Source: Streptomyces sp. WAC05374 (lineage in GTDB: Bacteria > Actinomycetota > Actinomycetes > Streptomycetales > Streptomycetaceae). Taken from it: DNA of 64,000 bases. The stretch covers positions 620,001 through 684,000 of the forward strand of contig NZ_SMNQ01000001.1 of assembly GCF_004353505.1 (NCBI RefSeq), in the 5' to 3' direction. A program made the translations under genes and the position numbers. Below, in pieces: positions 25,340 to 32,886 of the stretch. Every line of letters begins with the position of its first letter. Within the stretch, counting starts at the first letter, position 1. Below the pieces are notes generated by a model, which saw nothing but the letters and a program-made list of their open reading frames with translations, made no database searches and had not been told where the DNA came from.

Positions 25340-26781
25340 CATCCCTCGATCCCCTGGACGACGACATCGGTGACACCGGCGGCATGGACGGTATCGACGG
25401 CGCCGACGGCCTGAGCGCCATCGATGCCGAGGCCGAGGCTCTTGAGGCGGAGGCGGCCGGGGCTCCGGCCACCGAGGCGATCGGCATCGCCGGCGTCGGC
25501 GTGGGCCTCGGCGCCGGGACGGCTGTCGGCGCGGCCGGCCGGGCCGGGGACGGCGACGGCCCCCGGCTGTCCATCGCGCTCGTCTCGGAGCACGCGAGCC
25601 CGCTCGCCGTACTGGGCGGCGTCGACGCCGGTGGCCAGAACGTGCACGTGGCACGCCTCGCGGGCGCGCTCGCCGACCGGGGCCACCGTGTCACCGTCTT
25701 CACCCGCCACGACTCCCGGGACCTCCCGGACCGGGTGATGCTGCGGCCGGGCGTCGAGGTGCGCCACGTGCCCGCCGGGCCGCCCGAGCCGATCCCCAAG
25801 GACGAACTCCTGCCGCACATGGCGGCGTTCGGCCGCTGGATGGCCCAGGAGTGGCGCGCCCGGCCGCCCGATCTGGTCCACTCGCACTTCTGGATGTCCG
25901 GTGTGGCGTCCCTGGGGGCGACCCGGGAGGCGCGTCTGCCGCTGCTGCACACGTACCACGCGCTGGGCACGGTGAAGCGGCGCCACCAGCGGCAGGCCGA
26001 CACGAGCCCGCCGGAGCGCGTCGACCGGGAGCGGGAGGTGGGCCTGGGGTGCGACCGGGTCATCGCCACCTGCCACGACGAGGTGTTCGAGCTGGGGCGG
26101 ATGCGCATACCGGCCGGCAAGGTGGGTGTCGTGCCGTGCGGCGTGGACACCGAGCAGTTCTCCCCGGACGGCCCCGTCGCCGAGCGGGACGGCGCCCACC
26201 GCCATCGGCTGCTCCAGCTCGGCCGCCTGGTCCCCCGCAAGGGCGCCGCGGTCTCCGTCACGGCGCTGACCCGGCTGCCGGACGCCGAGCTGCTCATCGT
26301 CGGCGGCCCGCCGCCCGGCCGGCTCGACGAGGACCCGGAGGTGCGCCGGCTGCGGGAGATCGCCCGGCTCGCCGGGGTCGCGGACCGGGTCCGGTTCACC
26401 GGGGGCGTACCGCCCGAAGACGTGGCGCCGCTGCTGCGCAGCGCGGACGTGGTGCTCTGCCCGGCGGACTACGAGCCGTTCGGCATCGTGCCGCTGGAGG
26501 CCATGGCGTGCGGGCGGCCCGTGGTCGCCAGTGCGGTGGGCGGGCAGCTCGACACGGTCGCCGACCCGGCCACCGGCCGGCTGGTGCCGCCCCGGGACCC
26601 CGACGCGCTGGCGCGGGCGGTGGGCGAACTGCTCGCCGACCCCGCGCTGCGGGCGGCGTGCGGGGCGGCCGGCCGCCGCAGGGTGCTGAGCCGGTACGGC
26701 TGGGCGCGGGTGGCGGCGGCCACCGAGAAGGAGTACGCCGCGGTGCTCGCCGCCCGGCCCGCCGTGACGGGCGTGGCCTGA
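25336..26781 (+). CDS. GT4 glycosyltransferase with acidic low-complexity N-terminus
   Basis: 481-residue retaining GT-B enzyme related to sucrose-synthase/MshA-type GT4 transferases. The catalytic part begins near residue 75 with LSIALVSEHASPLAVLGG and VDAGGQNVHVARLA. VHSHFWMSG and HTYHALGTVKRRH follow, then the donor site LLQLGRLVPRKG near residue 295 and YEPFGIVPLEAMACGRPVV near residue 380. The first 75 residues are Asp/Ala/Gly/Glu-rich with no hydrophobic core before the glycine-rich stretch and look disordered. ATGA coupling with the upstream gene fixes the start unless an internal start is used. Confidence 0.87.
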   Translation: MTSLDPLDDDIGDTGGMDGIDGADGLSAIDAEAEALEAEAAGAPATEAIGIAGVGVGLGAGTAVGAAGRAGDGDGPRLSIALVSEHASPLAVLGGVDAGGQNVHVARLAGALADRGHRVTVFTRHDSRDLPDRVMLRPGVEVRHVPAGPPEPIPKDELLPHMAAFGRWMAQEWRARPPDLVHSHFWMSGVASLGATREARLPLLHTYHALGTVKRRHQRQADTSPPERVDREREVGLGCDRVIATCHDEVFELGRMRIPAGKVGVVPCGVDTEQFSPDGPVAERDGAHRHRLLQLGRLVPRKGAAVSVTALTRLPDAELLIVGGPPPGRLDEDPEVRRLREIARLAGVADRVRFTGGVPPEDVAPLLRSADVVLCPADYEPFGIVPLEAMACGRPVVASAVGGQLDTVADPATGRLVPPRDPDALARAVGELLADPALRAACGAAGRRRVLSRYGWARVAAATEKEYAAVLAARPAVTGVA

Positions 26782-26870
26782 CCACGGTCCACGGTGACGA
26801 CGACGACCGAAGGAGGTGCGGGCCCCGCCGCCGCCCCGTCCACGACGGGAGAGCGGTACGCCCGAACGCC

Positions 26871-27548
26871 ATGACCGATCCCCTCGCTTCTCCCACCGCT
26901 CCCCCGACCCTCGACGCGGCGCACGAGCACTGCCGGGCGCTGCAGGACGCGCTCGGCCACTTCCGGCAGCGGCATCTGCACCGGATCGCGGAGTGGGGCG
27001 GCCACCTGGCGGCCGTCCTCCCGGTCGGCGGCCGGCTGCTGGCCGCCGGCAACGGCGGCAGCGCGGCCCAGGCGCAGCACCTGACGGCCGAGCTGGTGGG
27101 CCGCTACCGGCGGGAGCGTCCCGCCTTCTCGGCCATCTCCCTGCACGCCGAGACGTCCAGCGTCACGGCCATCGGCAACGACTACGGGTTCGACCAGGTG
27201 TACGCCCGTCAGGTCGCCGCCCACGGCCGTCCCGGTGACGTCCTGGTGCTGCTGTCCACCTCGGGCCACAGCGCGAACCTGGTCGCGGCGGCGGTGACCG
27301 CGCGCCGGGCGGGGCTGCGCGTCTGGGCGCTGACCGGCCCGCGCCCCAATCCGCTGGCGGAGGCGGCCGACGAGGCCTGCTGCGTGGAGGCGGACTCGAC
27401 CGCGACCGTCCAGGAGACCCATCTGGTGGCCGTCCACCTGCTGTGCGAGTACTTCGACGCGGCGGTGGAGGCACAGGTGGCGGCGGGGCGACCCACTCGT
27501 GCGGCGGGCGCGGCGGCGCCGGTCGCGGCCCGGCGGAGGATGTCATGA
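26871..27548 (+). CDS. gmhA: Sedoheptulose-7-phosphate isomerase homologue (SIS domain)
   Basis: SIS-domain isomerase of 225 residues that converts sedoheptulose 7-phosphate to D-glycero-manno-heptose 7-phosphate, the first heptose step. AAGNGGSAAQAQHLTAELVGRY near residue 57 and LLSTSGHSANLVAA near residue 128 are typical of GmhA/DiaA. ETSSVTAIGNDYGFDQVYARQV lies between them, and the ETH block carries the expected catalytic residues. ATG at 26871 has no close ribosome binding site; the strong AGGAGG at 26811 lies 54 bases upstream without an in-frame start. ATGA overlap with hldE. Confidence 0.87.
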   Translation: MTDPLASPTAPPTLDAAHEHCRALQDALGHFRQRHLHRIAEWGGHLAAVLPVGGRLLAAGNGGSAAQAQHLTAELVGRYRRERPAFSAISLHAETSSVTAIGNDYGFDQVYARQVAAHGRPGDVLVLLSTSGHSANLVAAAVTARRAGLRVWALTGPRPNPLAEAADEACCVEADSTATVQETHLVAVHLLCEYFDAAVEAQVAAGRPTRAAGAAAPVAARRRMS

Positions 27549-28945
27549 GCGCGTACAAGCCCTTGGTGGTGGTCGGTGACGTCCTGCTGGACGAGGACAT
27601 CGAGGGGGTGTCCACCCGGCTGACCCCCGACGCCCCCGCGCCGGTGGTCGACGTCACCGGCGACCAGCGCCGCCCCGGCGGTGCGGGGCTCGCGGCCGCG
27701 CTCGCGACGCGCGGCGGGCGGGACGTGGTCCTGGTGACCGCGCTGGGCGACGACCCGGCGAGCGAGGCGGTGCGGCGCAGCCTGCGCGGCCGTGTCCGGC
27801 TGGTGGAGCTGCCGCTGAACGGCACGCTGCCGGTGAAGACGCGGGTGCTGGCGTCCGGCCGCCCGCTGGTGCGGATCGACCGCGGCGGCGGTGACCCCGG
27901 CGAGCCGGACGGGGCGGTGCGCGACACGCTCGCGCAGGCCCACGCGGTGCTCGTGGCGGACTACGGGCGGCACACCGCGAGCGCGGTACGGGACCACCTG
28001 GCGGCCGTCGCGCCCAAGGTGCCGGTGGTGTGGGACCCGCACCTGAAGGGTGACGCGCCGGTGCCGGGCTCGCGGATCGTGACGCCGAACGCCGCCGAGA
28101 CGATGGCGCTGTGCCGGGGTGACGGCGACTCGCTGCGGGCGTTCGCCGAGCGGGGCGCCGACCTGGCGGAGCGGTGGCGGGTGGCCGCGGTGGCCGTGAC
28201 GCTCGGCGAGCGGGGCGTGCTGCTCACCCGGCCGGGCACGACGACCCCGATGCTGGTGCCGGCGCCGTACCGGGCGGAGGGCGACGCCTGCGGCGCGGGC
28301 GACTGCTTCGCCGCCGCGACGGCCGCCGCGCTGGCGGACGGCGCCCTGCCGGAGGAGGCGGTGCAGCGGGCGGTGGCCGAGGCGGCGGCGTTCGTCGCGG
28401 CGGGCGGCGCCGGCAACCCGTCGCTGTGGCGTACGCCGCCGCCGGCCGGGCCCCGGGAGGTGCCGGAGACCGATCCGTTCGTGCTCGCCGAGCAGGTACG
28501 GGCGCGGGGCGGGACGGTGGTCGCGACGGGCGGTTGCTTCGACCTGCTGCACGCGGGCCACGTGGGCCTGCTGGAGAGCGCCCGGCGGATCGGCGACTGC
28601 CTGATCGTGTGTGTGAACTCCGACGAGTCGGTCGGGCGGCTGAAGGGGCCGGGCAGGCCGCTGAACCCGCTGCCCGACCGGGTGCGGGTCCTCGCGGGTC
28701 TGGGCAGCGTCGACGCGGTCGCCGTCTTCGACGGGGACACGCCCGCCGAGCTGCTGGGCCGGCTGCGGCCGGACGTGTGGGTCAAGGGCGGCGACTACTC
28801 CGCGGAGGACCTGCCGGAGGCGGAGGTGCTCCGTGCGTGGGGCGGCCAGGCGGTGGTGCTCCCGTACCTGGACGGCCGCTCCACCACGCTGCTGGCCCGG
28901 CGCGCCGCCCAGGCGGCCGCCCCGATCCGGCCGCCGGGCCGCTGA
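27545..28945 (+). CDS. hldE: Bifunctional heptose-7-phosphate kinase / heptose-1-phosphate nucleotidyltransferase homologue
   Basis: 466 residues in two fused domains, as in E. coli HldE. The N-terminal PfkB kinase (about 1-300) has VVVGDVLLDEDIEG, the conserved RPGGAGLAA block and ATP-site GAGDCF at 250-255. The C-terminal nucleotidyltransferase (about 320-455) has GCFDLLHAGHVGLL near residue 331, VNSDESVGRLKGPGRPLNP and VFDGDTPAELL. It would make D-glycero-D-manno-heptose 1,7-bisphosphate and, after GmhB, ADP-heptose. Coupled to gmhA by ATGA overlap. No HldD 6-epimerase is in the window, so the donor may remain the D,D form. Confidence 0.9.
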   Translation: MSAYKPLVVVGDVLLDEDIEGVSTRLTPDAPAPVVDVTGDQRRPGGAGLAAALATRGGRDVVLVTALGDDPASEAVRRSLRGRVRLVELPLNGTLPVKTRVLASGRPLVRIDRGGGDPGEPDGAVRDTLAQAHAVLVADYGRHTASAVRDHLAAVAPKVPVVWDPHLKGDAPVPGSRIVTPNAAETMALCRGDGDSLRAFAERGADLAERWRVAAVAVTLGERGVLLTRPGTTTPMLVPAPYRAEGDACGAGDCFAAATAAALADGALPEEAVQRAVAEAAAFVAAGGAGNPSLWRTPPPAGPREVPETDPFVLAEQVRARGGTVVATGGCFDLLHAGHVGLLESARRIGDCLIVCVNSDESVGRLKGPGRPLNPLPDRVRVLAGLGSVDAVAVFDGDTPAELLGRLRPDVWVKGGDYSAEDLPEAEVLRAWGGQAVVLPYLDGRSTTLLARRAAQAAAPIRPPGR

Positions 28946-28955
28946 CGGGCGGCCC
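28936..28955. terminator. Terminator hairpin between convergent genes
   Basis: GGGCCGC and GCGGCCC arms around TGACGG straddle the hldE stop codon and lie just before the convergent MFS gene end. Probably ends the glycan operon. Confidence 0.5.
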
Positions 28956-28969
28956 GGAGGGGCCGGGTG

Positions 28970-30286
28970 TCAGGCCGCCGTGGAGAGGGCCGGGACCGCC
29001 GCGGTTTCCGGGCGGATGAGGACCGGCTCCGGGGTGCGGCGGCGGCGCAGCAGGTGCCCGGCGCCGATCGCGCCGGCGATGAGCAGGCCGCCGGCGACCA
29101 GGGCCCCGCGGGCGCCGGCCAGTTCCATGAGGAGGCCGAGCGCCGGCGGGCCGGCGAGGGACCACATGGTGCGGATGGTGTTCCACACGCCGAGGACGCG
29201 GCCGCGCATGTGGGCGGGCGGGTCGGTCTGGAGGACGGTCGTCCCGGCGGTGTCGGAGACCGACTCCACGACGGCCATCGGCAGGACGAGGACCAGGAGC
29301 ACGGCGAGGGACGGGGAGAGCCCGGCCACCACCTGGAGCAGCGCGCCCGCGGCGGCGAGGGTGCCGACGAGGCGTACGGACGGCTTGCGCAGCCGGGCGC
29401 CGAGGACGGCGCCGACGATGCCGCCGACGGCCAGGACGGTGGAGACCGTGCCGAAGGCGCCCGCGCCGCCCGCCAGGGGTCCGGTGACGAGCACGGCGAG
29501 GGTGAGGCCGTAGTTGCGGCCGAAGATCGCGCTGATGCCACTGATGCCGGCCAGGGCGACGAGCCGGGGGCGGCGGGCGAAGAAGGCCAGGCCCTCCCGG
29601 ACGCTCATGTCGTCGGCGGGTGCGCCGGGTGCCGCGGGGGCGGCCCGGGTGACGGCGGCCGCCACGGGGCGGAGGAACGGGATGACGGCCGCGACGAAGA
29701 GGAAGGACAGGCCGTTCGCGGCGTACGCGGCGGCCGTGCCGAAGACGCCGACGGCGAGGCCGGCCAGTCCGGCGCCCGCGAGCCGTCCGGCGTTGCTGAC
29801 GAGGGAGCCGACGCCGATGGCGGACGGGACGTCCTCGGGGCGGACCAGGTCGTTGCCGAGCAGGGAGCAGGCGGGGCCGTCGATGGTGGCGATGAGGCCG
29901 GTGACCGCCGCGAGTGCCAGCAGGACGCCCAGGTTGAGCTGGTCGAACGCGACGAGCAGCGCCGTGGCGAAGGCGACCGCGCCGAGCAGCGCCTGGCTGA
30001 CGGCGGCGGTGAGCTTGCGGGGCCAGCGGTCGACGGCGGCGCCGCCCGCGACGCTCACCAGGAGGCCGGGCGCCGCCTGCACGGACAGGGACAGGCCGGT
30101 CGCGGCGGCGGAGCCGGTGATCTGGAGCACCAGCAGGTTCTGCACCGTGAGCTGCATCCACGTACCGGCGTTGGACACCAGGTTCGCGAGCGACCACCAG
30201 CGCATGCTGCGGTACTTGAGGGAGCGCCACGGCGCGTGGTCGGCGCGTGCGGCGGCGGGGGCGGAGGGCATGGAGGAAGAAGGCAC
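28970..30286 (-). CDS. MFS exporter (EntS/DHA3-like)
   Basis: 438-residue transporter with about 12 helices. The N-terminus FRxxx-like segment SLKYRSMRWWSLANLVSNAGTWMQLTVQNLLV and AVDRWPRKL (loop signature near residue 87) are typical of EntS-like siderophore or drug exporters. The GTG at 30286 has no clear ribosome binding site; ATG at 30271 is an in-frame alternative. The C-terminal tail (PEPVLIRPETAAVPALSTAA) is hydrophilic. It is convergent with the heptose operon and may be independent of it. Substrate unknown. Confidence 0.82.
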   Translation of the reverse strand: MPSSSMPSAPAAARADHAPWRSLKYRSMRWWSLANLVSNAGTWMQLTVQNLLVLQITGSAAATGLSLSVQAAPGLLVSVAGGAAVDRWPRKLTAAVSQALLGAVAFATALLVAFDQLNLGVLLALAAVTGLIATIDGPACSLLGNDLVRPEDVPSAIGVGSLVSNAGRLAGAGLAGLAVGVFGTAAAYAANGLSFLFVAAVIPFLRPVAAAVTRAAPAAPGAPADDMSVREGLAFFARRPRLVALAGISGISAIFGRNYGLTLAVLVTGPLAGGAGAFGTVSTVLAVGGIVGAVLGARLRKPSVRLVGTLAAAGALLQVVAGLSPSLAVLLVLVLPMAVVESVSDTAGTTVLQTDPPAHMRGRVLGVWNTIRTMWSLAGPPALGLLMELAGARGALVAGGLLIAGAIGAGHLLRRRRTPEPVLIRPETAAVPALSTAA

Positions 30287-30626
30287 GGTGAGCTAGGGGG
30301 GTGACGAGCCGGTGGACCCGGATGGCGGAATACGGCGGAGAGGAGGGCCAGGTGCTGCGCTGCACGGCCGGTCCACCGGATCTGTCTGCTGCCGCGCGCC
30401 TCGTCGGAGGCGGTCCCACGGCCGTCGCCCATCGTGGCAGAAGGGCCCGGGCACCCGAGTGGCCGCTGGGGCCGAAGCGGGGCCCGCCGGACACCAATAG
30501 GGGCTTTGACCTGGGCTTTCGGCACTTCTGGTGTGCTTGCTCACAGTGATCGCCCGGCATGCCTTCCGTAGTGGCGCGGGCCACAGTGGGAGTTCACCAC
30601 GAGAGCGGAAGGCGGAGGTGCGGGCC
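30287..30626. promoter_or_regulatory. Divergent control region, 340 bp
   Basis: No gene is seen. It separates the minus-strand MFS exporter from the plus-strand SDR, so promoters for both should lie here. A TTGAC box at 30506-30510 could be a -35 element for the SDR, but the -10 region is not convincing. Confidence 0.4.
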
Positions 30627-31373
30627 ATGGACGGCGGAGTGCGGGTCGATCTTCGGGGCAGGCAGGCGCTGGTGACCGGCGGGGCGCGCGGACTGGGCGC
30701 CTCCATCACCCGGGGCCTGGCGGGCGCGGGCGCGTCCGTCCTGGTGGCGGACGTGCGCAAGGAGCAGGCGCGGGAGCTGTGCGAGGAGCTGGCCCAGGAC
30801 GGGCGGGACGCCCGGTTCGTGGAGCTGGACGTGCGGGACTCCAGGGCCGTGGCGGAGGTGTTCCAGGAGCTGGAGCGGGACGGCCAGGCGGTGGACGTCC
30901 TGGTCAACAACGCGGCCGTGGACGTCTCCAAGCCGATCGAGCACCTGACGGCGGAGGAGGTGACACGGGTGGTCACCACGAACCTGCTGGGGCCGATGTA
31001 CCTGTGCCTGGAGGTCTACCGCCGCATGGTGGCGCGGGGCGGGGGCCACATCGTCAACATCCTGTCGACGGCGTCGAACCGCACCTGGACGGAGGCGGGC
31101 CCGTACGCGGCGGGCAAGTCGGGGCTGCGGGCGTTCACGCACACACTGTTCAAGGAGGCGCAGCGGGACTGCCCGGGCATCGGGGTGACGGGGATCATCG
31201 CGGGCGGCATGGAGACGCCGTTCATCCTGGAGCGGTTCCCGGACGCCGACGTGTCGATGCTCCAGAGCCCGGACATCGTCGCCGACACGGTGCTGTACGC
31301 GCTGTCGGTGCCGGTGGGCAGCGCGGTGTCGGAGCTGGTGGTGGTGCCGCGCAAGGAGCCGTCCTGGCCGTGA
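30627..31373 (+). CDS. Short-chain dehydrogenase/reductase
   Basis: Classical SDR of 248 residues. TGGARGLGAS near residue 15, LVNNAAVDVS near residue 91 (NNA motif) and the active site Ser in ILSTAS plus YAAGK near residue 154. ATG at 30627 is eight bases after GGAGG; GTG at 30618 is in frame but overlaps that site. Its stop directly abuts the convergent topoisomerase stop. No partner gene indicates its substrate. Confidence 0.87.
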   Translation: MDGGVRVDLRGRQALVTGGARGLGASITRGLAGAGASVLVADVRKEQARELCEELAQDGRDARFVELDVRDSRAVAEVFQELERDGQAVDVLVNNAAVDVSKPIEHLTAEEVTRVVTTNLLGPMYLCLEVYRRMVARGGGHIVNILSTASNRTWTEAGPYAAGKSGLRAFTHTLFKEAQRDCPGIGVTGIIAGGMETPFILERFPDADVSMLQSPDIVADTVLYALSVPVGSAVSELVVVPRKEPSWP

Positions 31374-32402
31374 TCAGGCGGGGGCGCGTCCGGTGCGCAG
31401 CATCCGCAGGACGGCCCGTTCGGCGGGCCCCTGGGTGGCGGGGATGCCGTACGCGCCCTCGTCGCCGAGGCGGGGCAGGGCCGCGGCGACGGTGACGCCC
31501 TCCTCGTACAGCTCGATCACGCGCGGGTTGATGTAGGAGGCGCGGCAGACGGCCGGGGTGTTGCCGAGGTAGTCGGCGACCTCATGGGCCGCCCGGGAGA
31601 CGGCGCGGCGGCGCGCGGTCTCGCTGCGCGCGACGGACTCGGAGACGGCGAGCGCGACCGCGGCCATGACGGTGGCGTGCCAGGTGCGGAAGTCCTTGGC
31701 GGTGACGTCGAGTCCGGCCAGCTCCTTGAGGTACGTGTTGACGTCGGCGCCGCTCAGTTCGCTCCAGGCGCGGCTCTGCCAGTAGGCGAAGAGCCGTTCG
31801 CCGTCGTCTCGCCGGCGCAGCAGCGCGGTGAGGGCGCGGCAGGTCGGGGGGTCGGCGACGGTCTGGATGAGCTCCCTGCCGTGTTTGCCGGGGTAGGAGA
31901 ACACCACCGCGCCGGCCTGGCAGCGGCAGTGTTCGCGCAGCAGGGTGGTCAGGCCGTAGCTGTTGTTCTCCTCGGTGTAGCGGTCGCTGCCGATGCGGAA
32001 GAAGCCGAGGTCGAGCAGGCGCACGGTGGTGGCGAGCACGCGCTGCCGGGTCAGTCCCCGGTCGCCGAGGTGCGCCTCGACCGCTTCGCGGACGGCGGGG
32101 AGCCGCTCGGCGACGTCCAGGACGTGCTCGTGCTTGGCCTGCTCCTGCTCGGTACGGAACTGGGGGTGGTAGAGGTACTGGCGGCGCCCGGCGGCGTCGG
32201 TGCCGACGGCCTGGAGGTGCCCGTTGGCGCGGGTGCAGATCCAGACGTCCCGCCAGGCCGGGGGGATGGCCAGGGCCTTGATGCGGGCGCGTTCGGCCGG
32301 GTCGCGCAGGGGGCGCCCGGACGGGTCGAGGTAGGTGAAGCCGCGCCCGTGCCGCTTGCGGCGGTGGCCGGGGTCGGTGGGGCGGCTGTGGCGGAGGCGC
32401 AA
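31374..32402 (-). CDS. DNA topoisomerase IB (poxvirus-like)
   Basis: Relaxes supercoiled DNA by a 3'-phosphotyrosyl intermediate. 342 residues, the compact bacterial type. N-terminal domain begins LRHSRPTDPGHRRKRHGRGFTYLD. The catalytic domain carries RIGSDRYTEENNSYGLTTL (Arg), the Lys region VVFSYPGKHG, DFRTWHAT (His/Arg block) and probable nucleophile Tyr290 in CRASYINPRVIELY. A TTG start at 32402 follows AGGAGG with five-base spacing. Bacterial topo IB is scattered in distribution and dispensable. It lies next to DUF3140, a common actinobacterial pairing by my recollection. Confidence 0.88.
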   Translation of the reverse strand: MRLRHSRPTDPGHRRKRHGRGFTYLDPSGRPLRDPAERARIKALAIPPAWRDVWICTRANGHLQAVGTDAAGRRQYLYHPQFRTEQEQAKHEHVLDVAERLPAVREAVEAHLGDRGLTRQRVLATTVRLLDLGFFRIGSDRYTEENNSYGLTTLLREHCRCQAGAVVFSYPGKHGRELIQTVADPPTCRALTALLRRRDDGERLFAYWQSRAWSELSGADVNTYLKELAGLDVTAKDFRTWHATVMAAVALAVSESVARSETARRRAVSRAAHEVADYLGNTPAVCRASYINPRVIELYEEGVTVAAALPRLGDEGAYGIPATQGPAERAVLRMLRTGRAPA

Positions 32403-32457
32403 CGGACCCTCCTCGTCGGGACACTTACGGCCGGTGGAGAATCCGCGCGCGCTGGCG

Positions 32458-32796
32458 TCAGGACGGTTTGAGCGGGTCGTGACCGATGTCCATCAGGCCG
32501 TGGCGCCAGTCGGTGCCGCCGGCCGTGGGCTCGAGGGAGGGGTCGCGCTGCGAGCGGACGATCTCGCAGACGCGCCGCATGACGTCCACGTCGTCCTGGG
32601 TGAGGTCGGTGCGGCGCTTGCCGAGGATCTCCAGGACGCGCCGGCCCCTGGGCTTGCCGGCCCGGTCGGGGACCTCTTCGGTCTCCTCGCCCGCCGCTTC
32701 GACGCTCAGCCAGTCCTGGAGTTCGCGCGAGGTCATGTTGACGACGGTGTGGAACTCGTCCCAGAGCGCGTCGTCGATCTGTGCGGACACTGCCAT
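32458..32796 (-). CDS. DUF3140 family protein
   Basis: 112-residue soluble protein. ALWDEFHTVVNMTSRELQDWL near residue 9, GRRVLEILGKRRTDLTQDDVDVMRRVC in the middle and SLEPTAGGTDWRHGLMDIGHDPLK at the end match the DUF3140 pattern. ATG at 32796 follows AGGAGG with six-base spacing. Function unknown; the family is often found as a stand-alone small actinobacterial protein suspected of DNA association. Confidence 0.75.
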   Translation of the reverse strand: MAVSAQIDDALWDEFHTVVNMTSRELQDWLSVEAAGEETEEVPDRAGKPRGRRVLEILGKRRTDLTQDDVDVMRRVCEIVRSQRDPSLEPTAGGTDWRHGLMDIGHDPLKPS

Positions 32797-32833
32797 GGCG
32801 TGCCTCCTGTGCGTTCGGACCACCCCCGGGTTT

Positions 32834-32849
32834 CCGGGCCGGTGCCCGG
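32834..32849 (-). terminator. Short hairpin between DUF3140 and phosphatase genes
   Basis: CCGGGC/GCCCGG arms with a four-base loop lie between the end of the phosphatase gene and the start of the DUF3140 gene, which share a strand. A weak terminator is possible. Confidence 0.35.
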
Positions 32850-32886
32850 GCAAACACGCCGGCGGGCGCCGGGCGGGACGGCGGGG

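Noticed and set aside
26811-26870. An alternative gmhA start near the strong AGGAGG
   Set aside because: No in-frame ATG, GTG or TTG occurs between that site and 26871; the nearest frame from GTG 26816 encodes a Pro/Arg-rich shadow.
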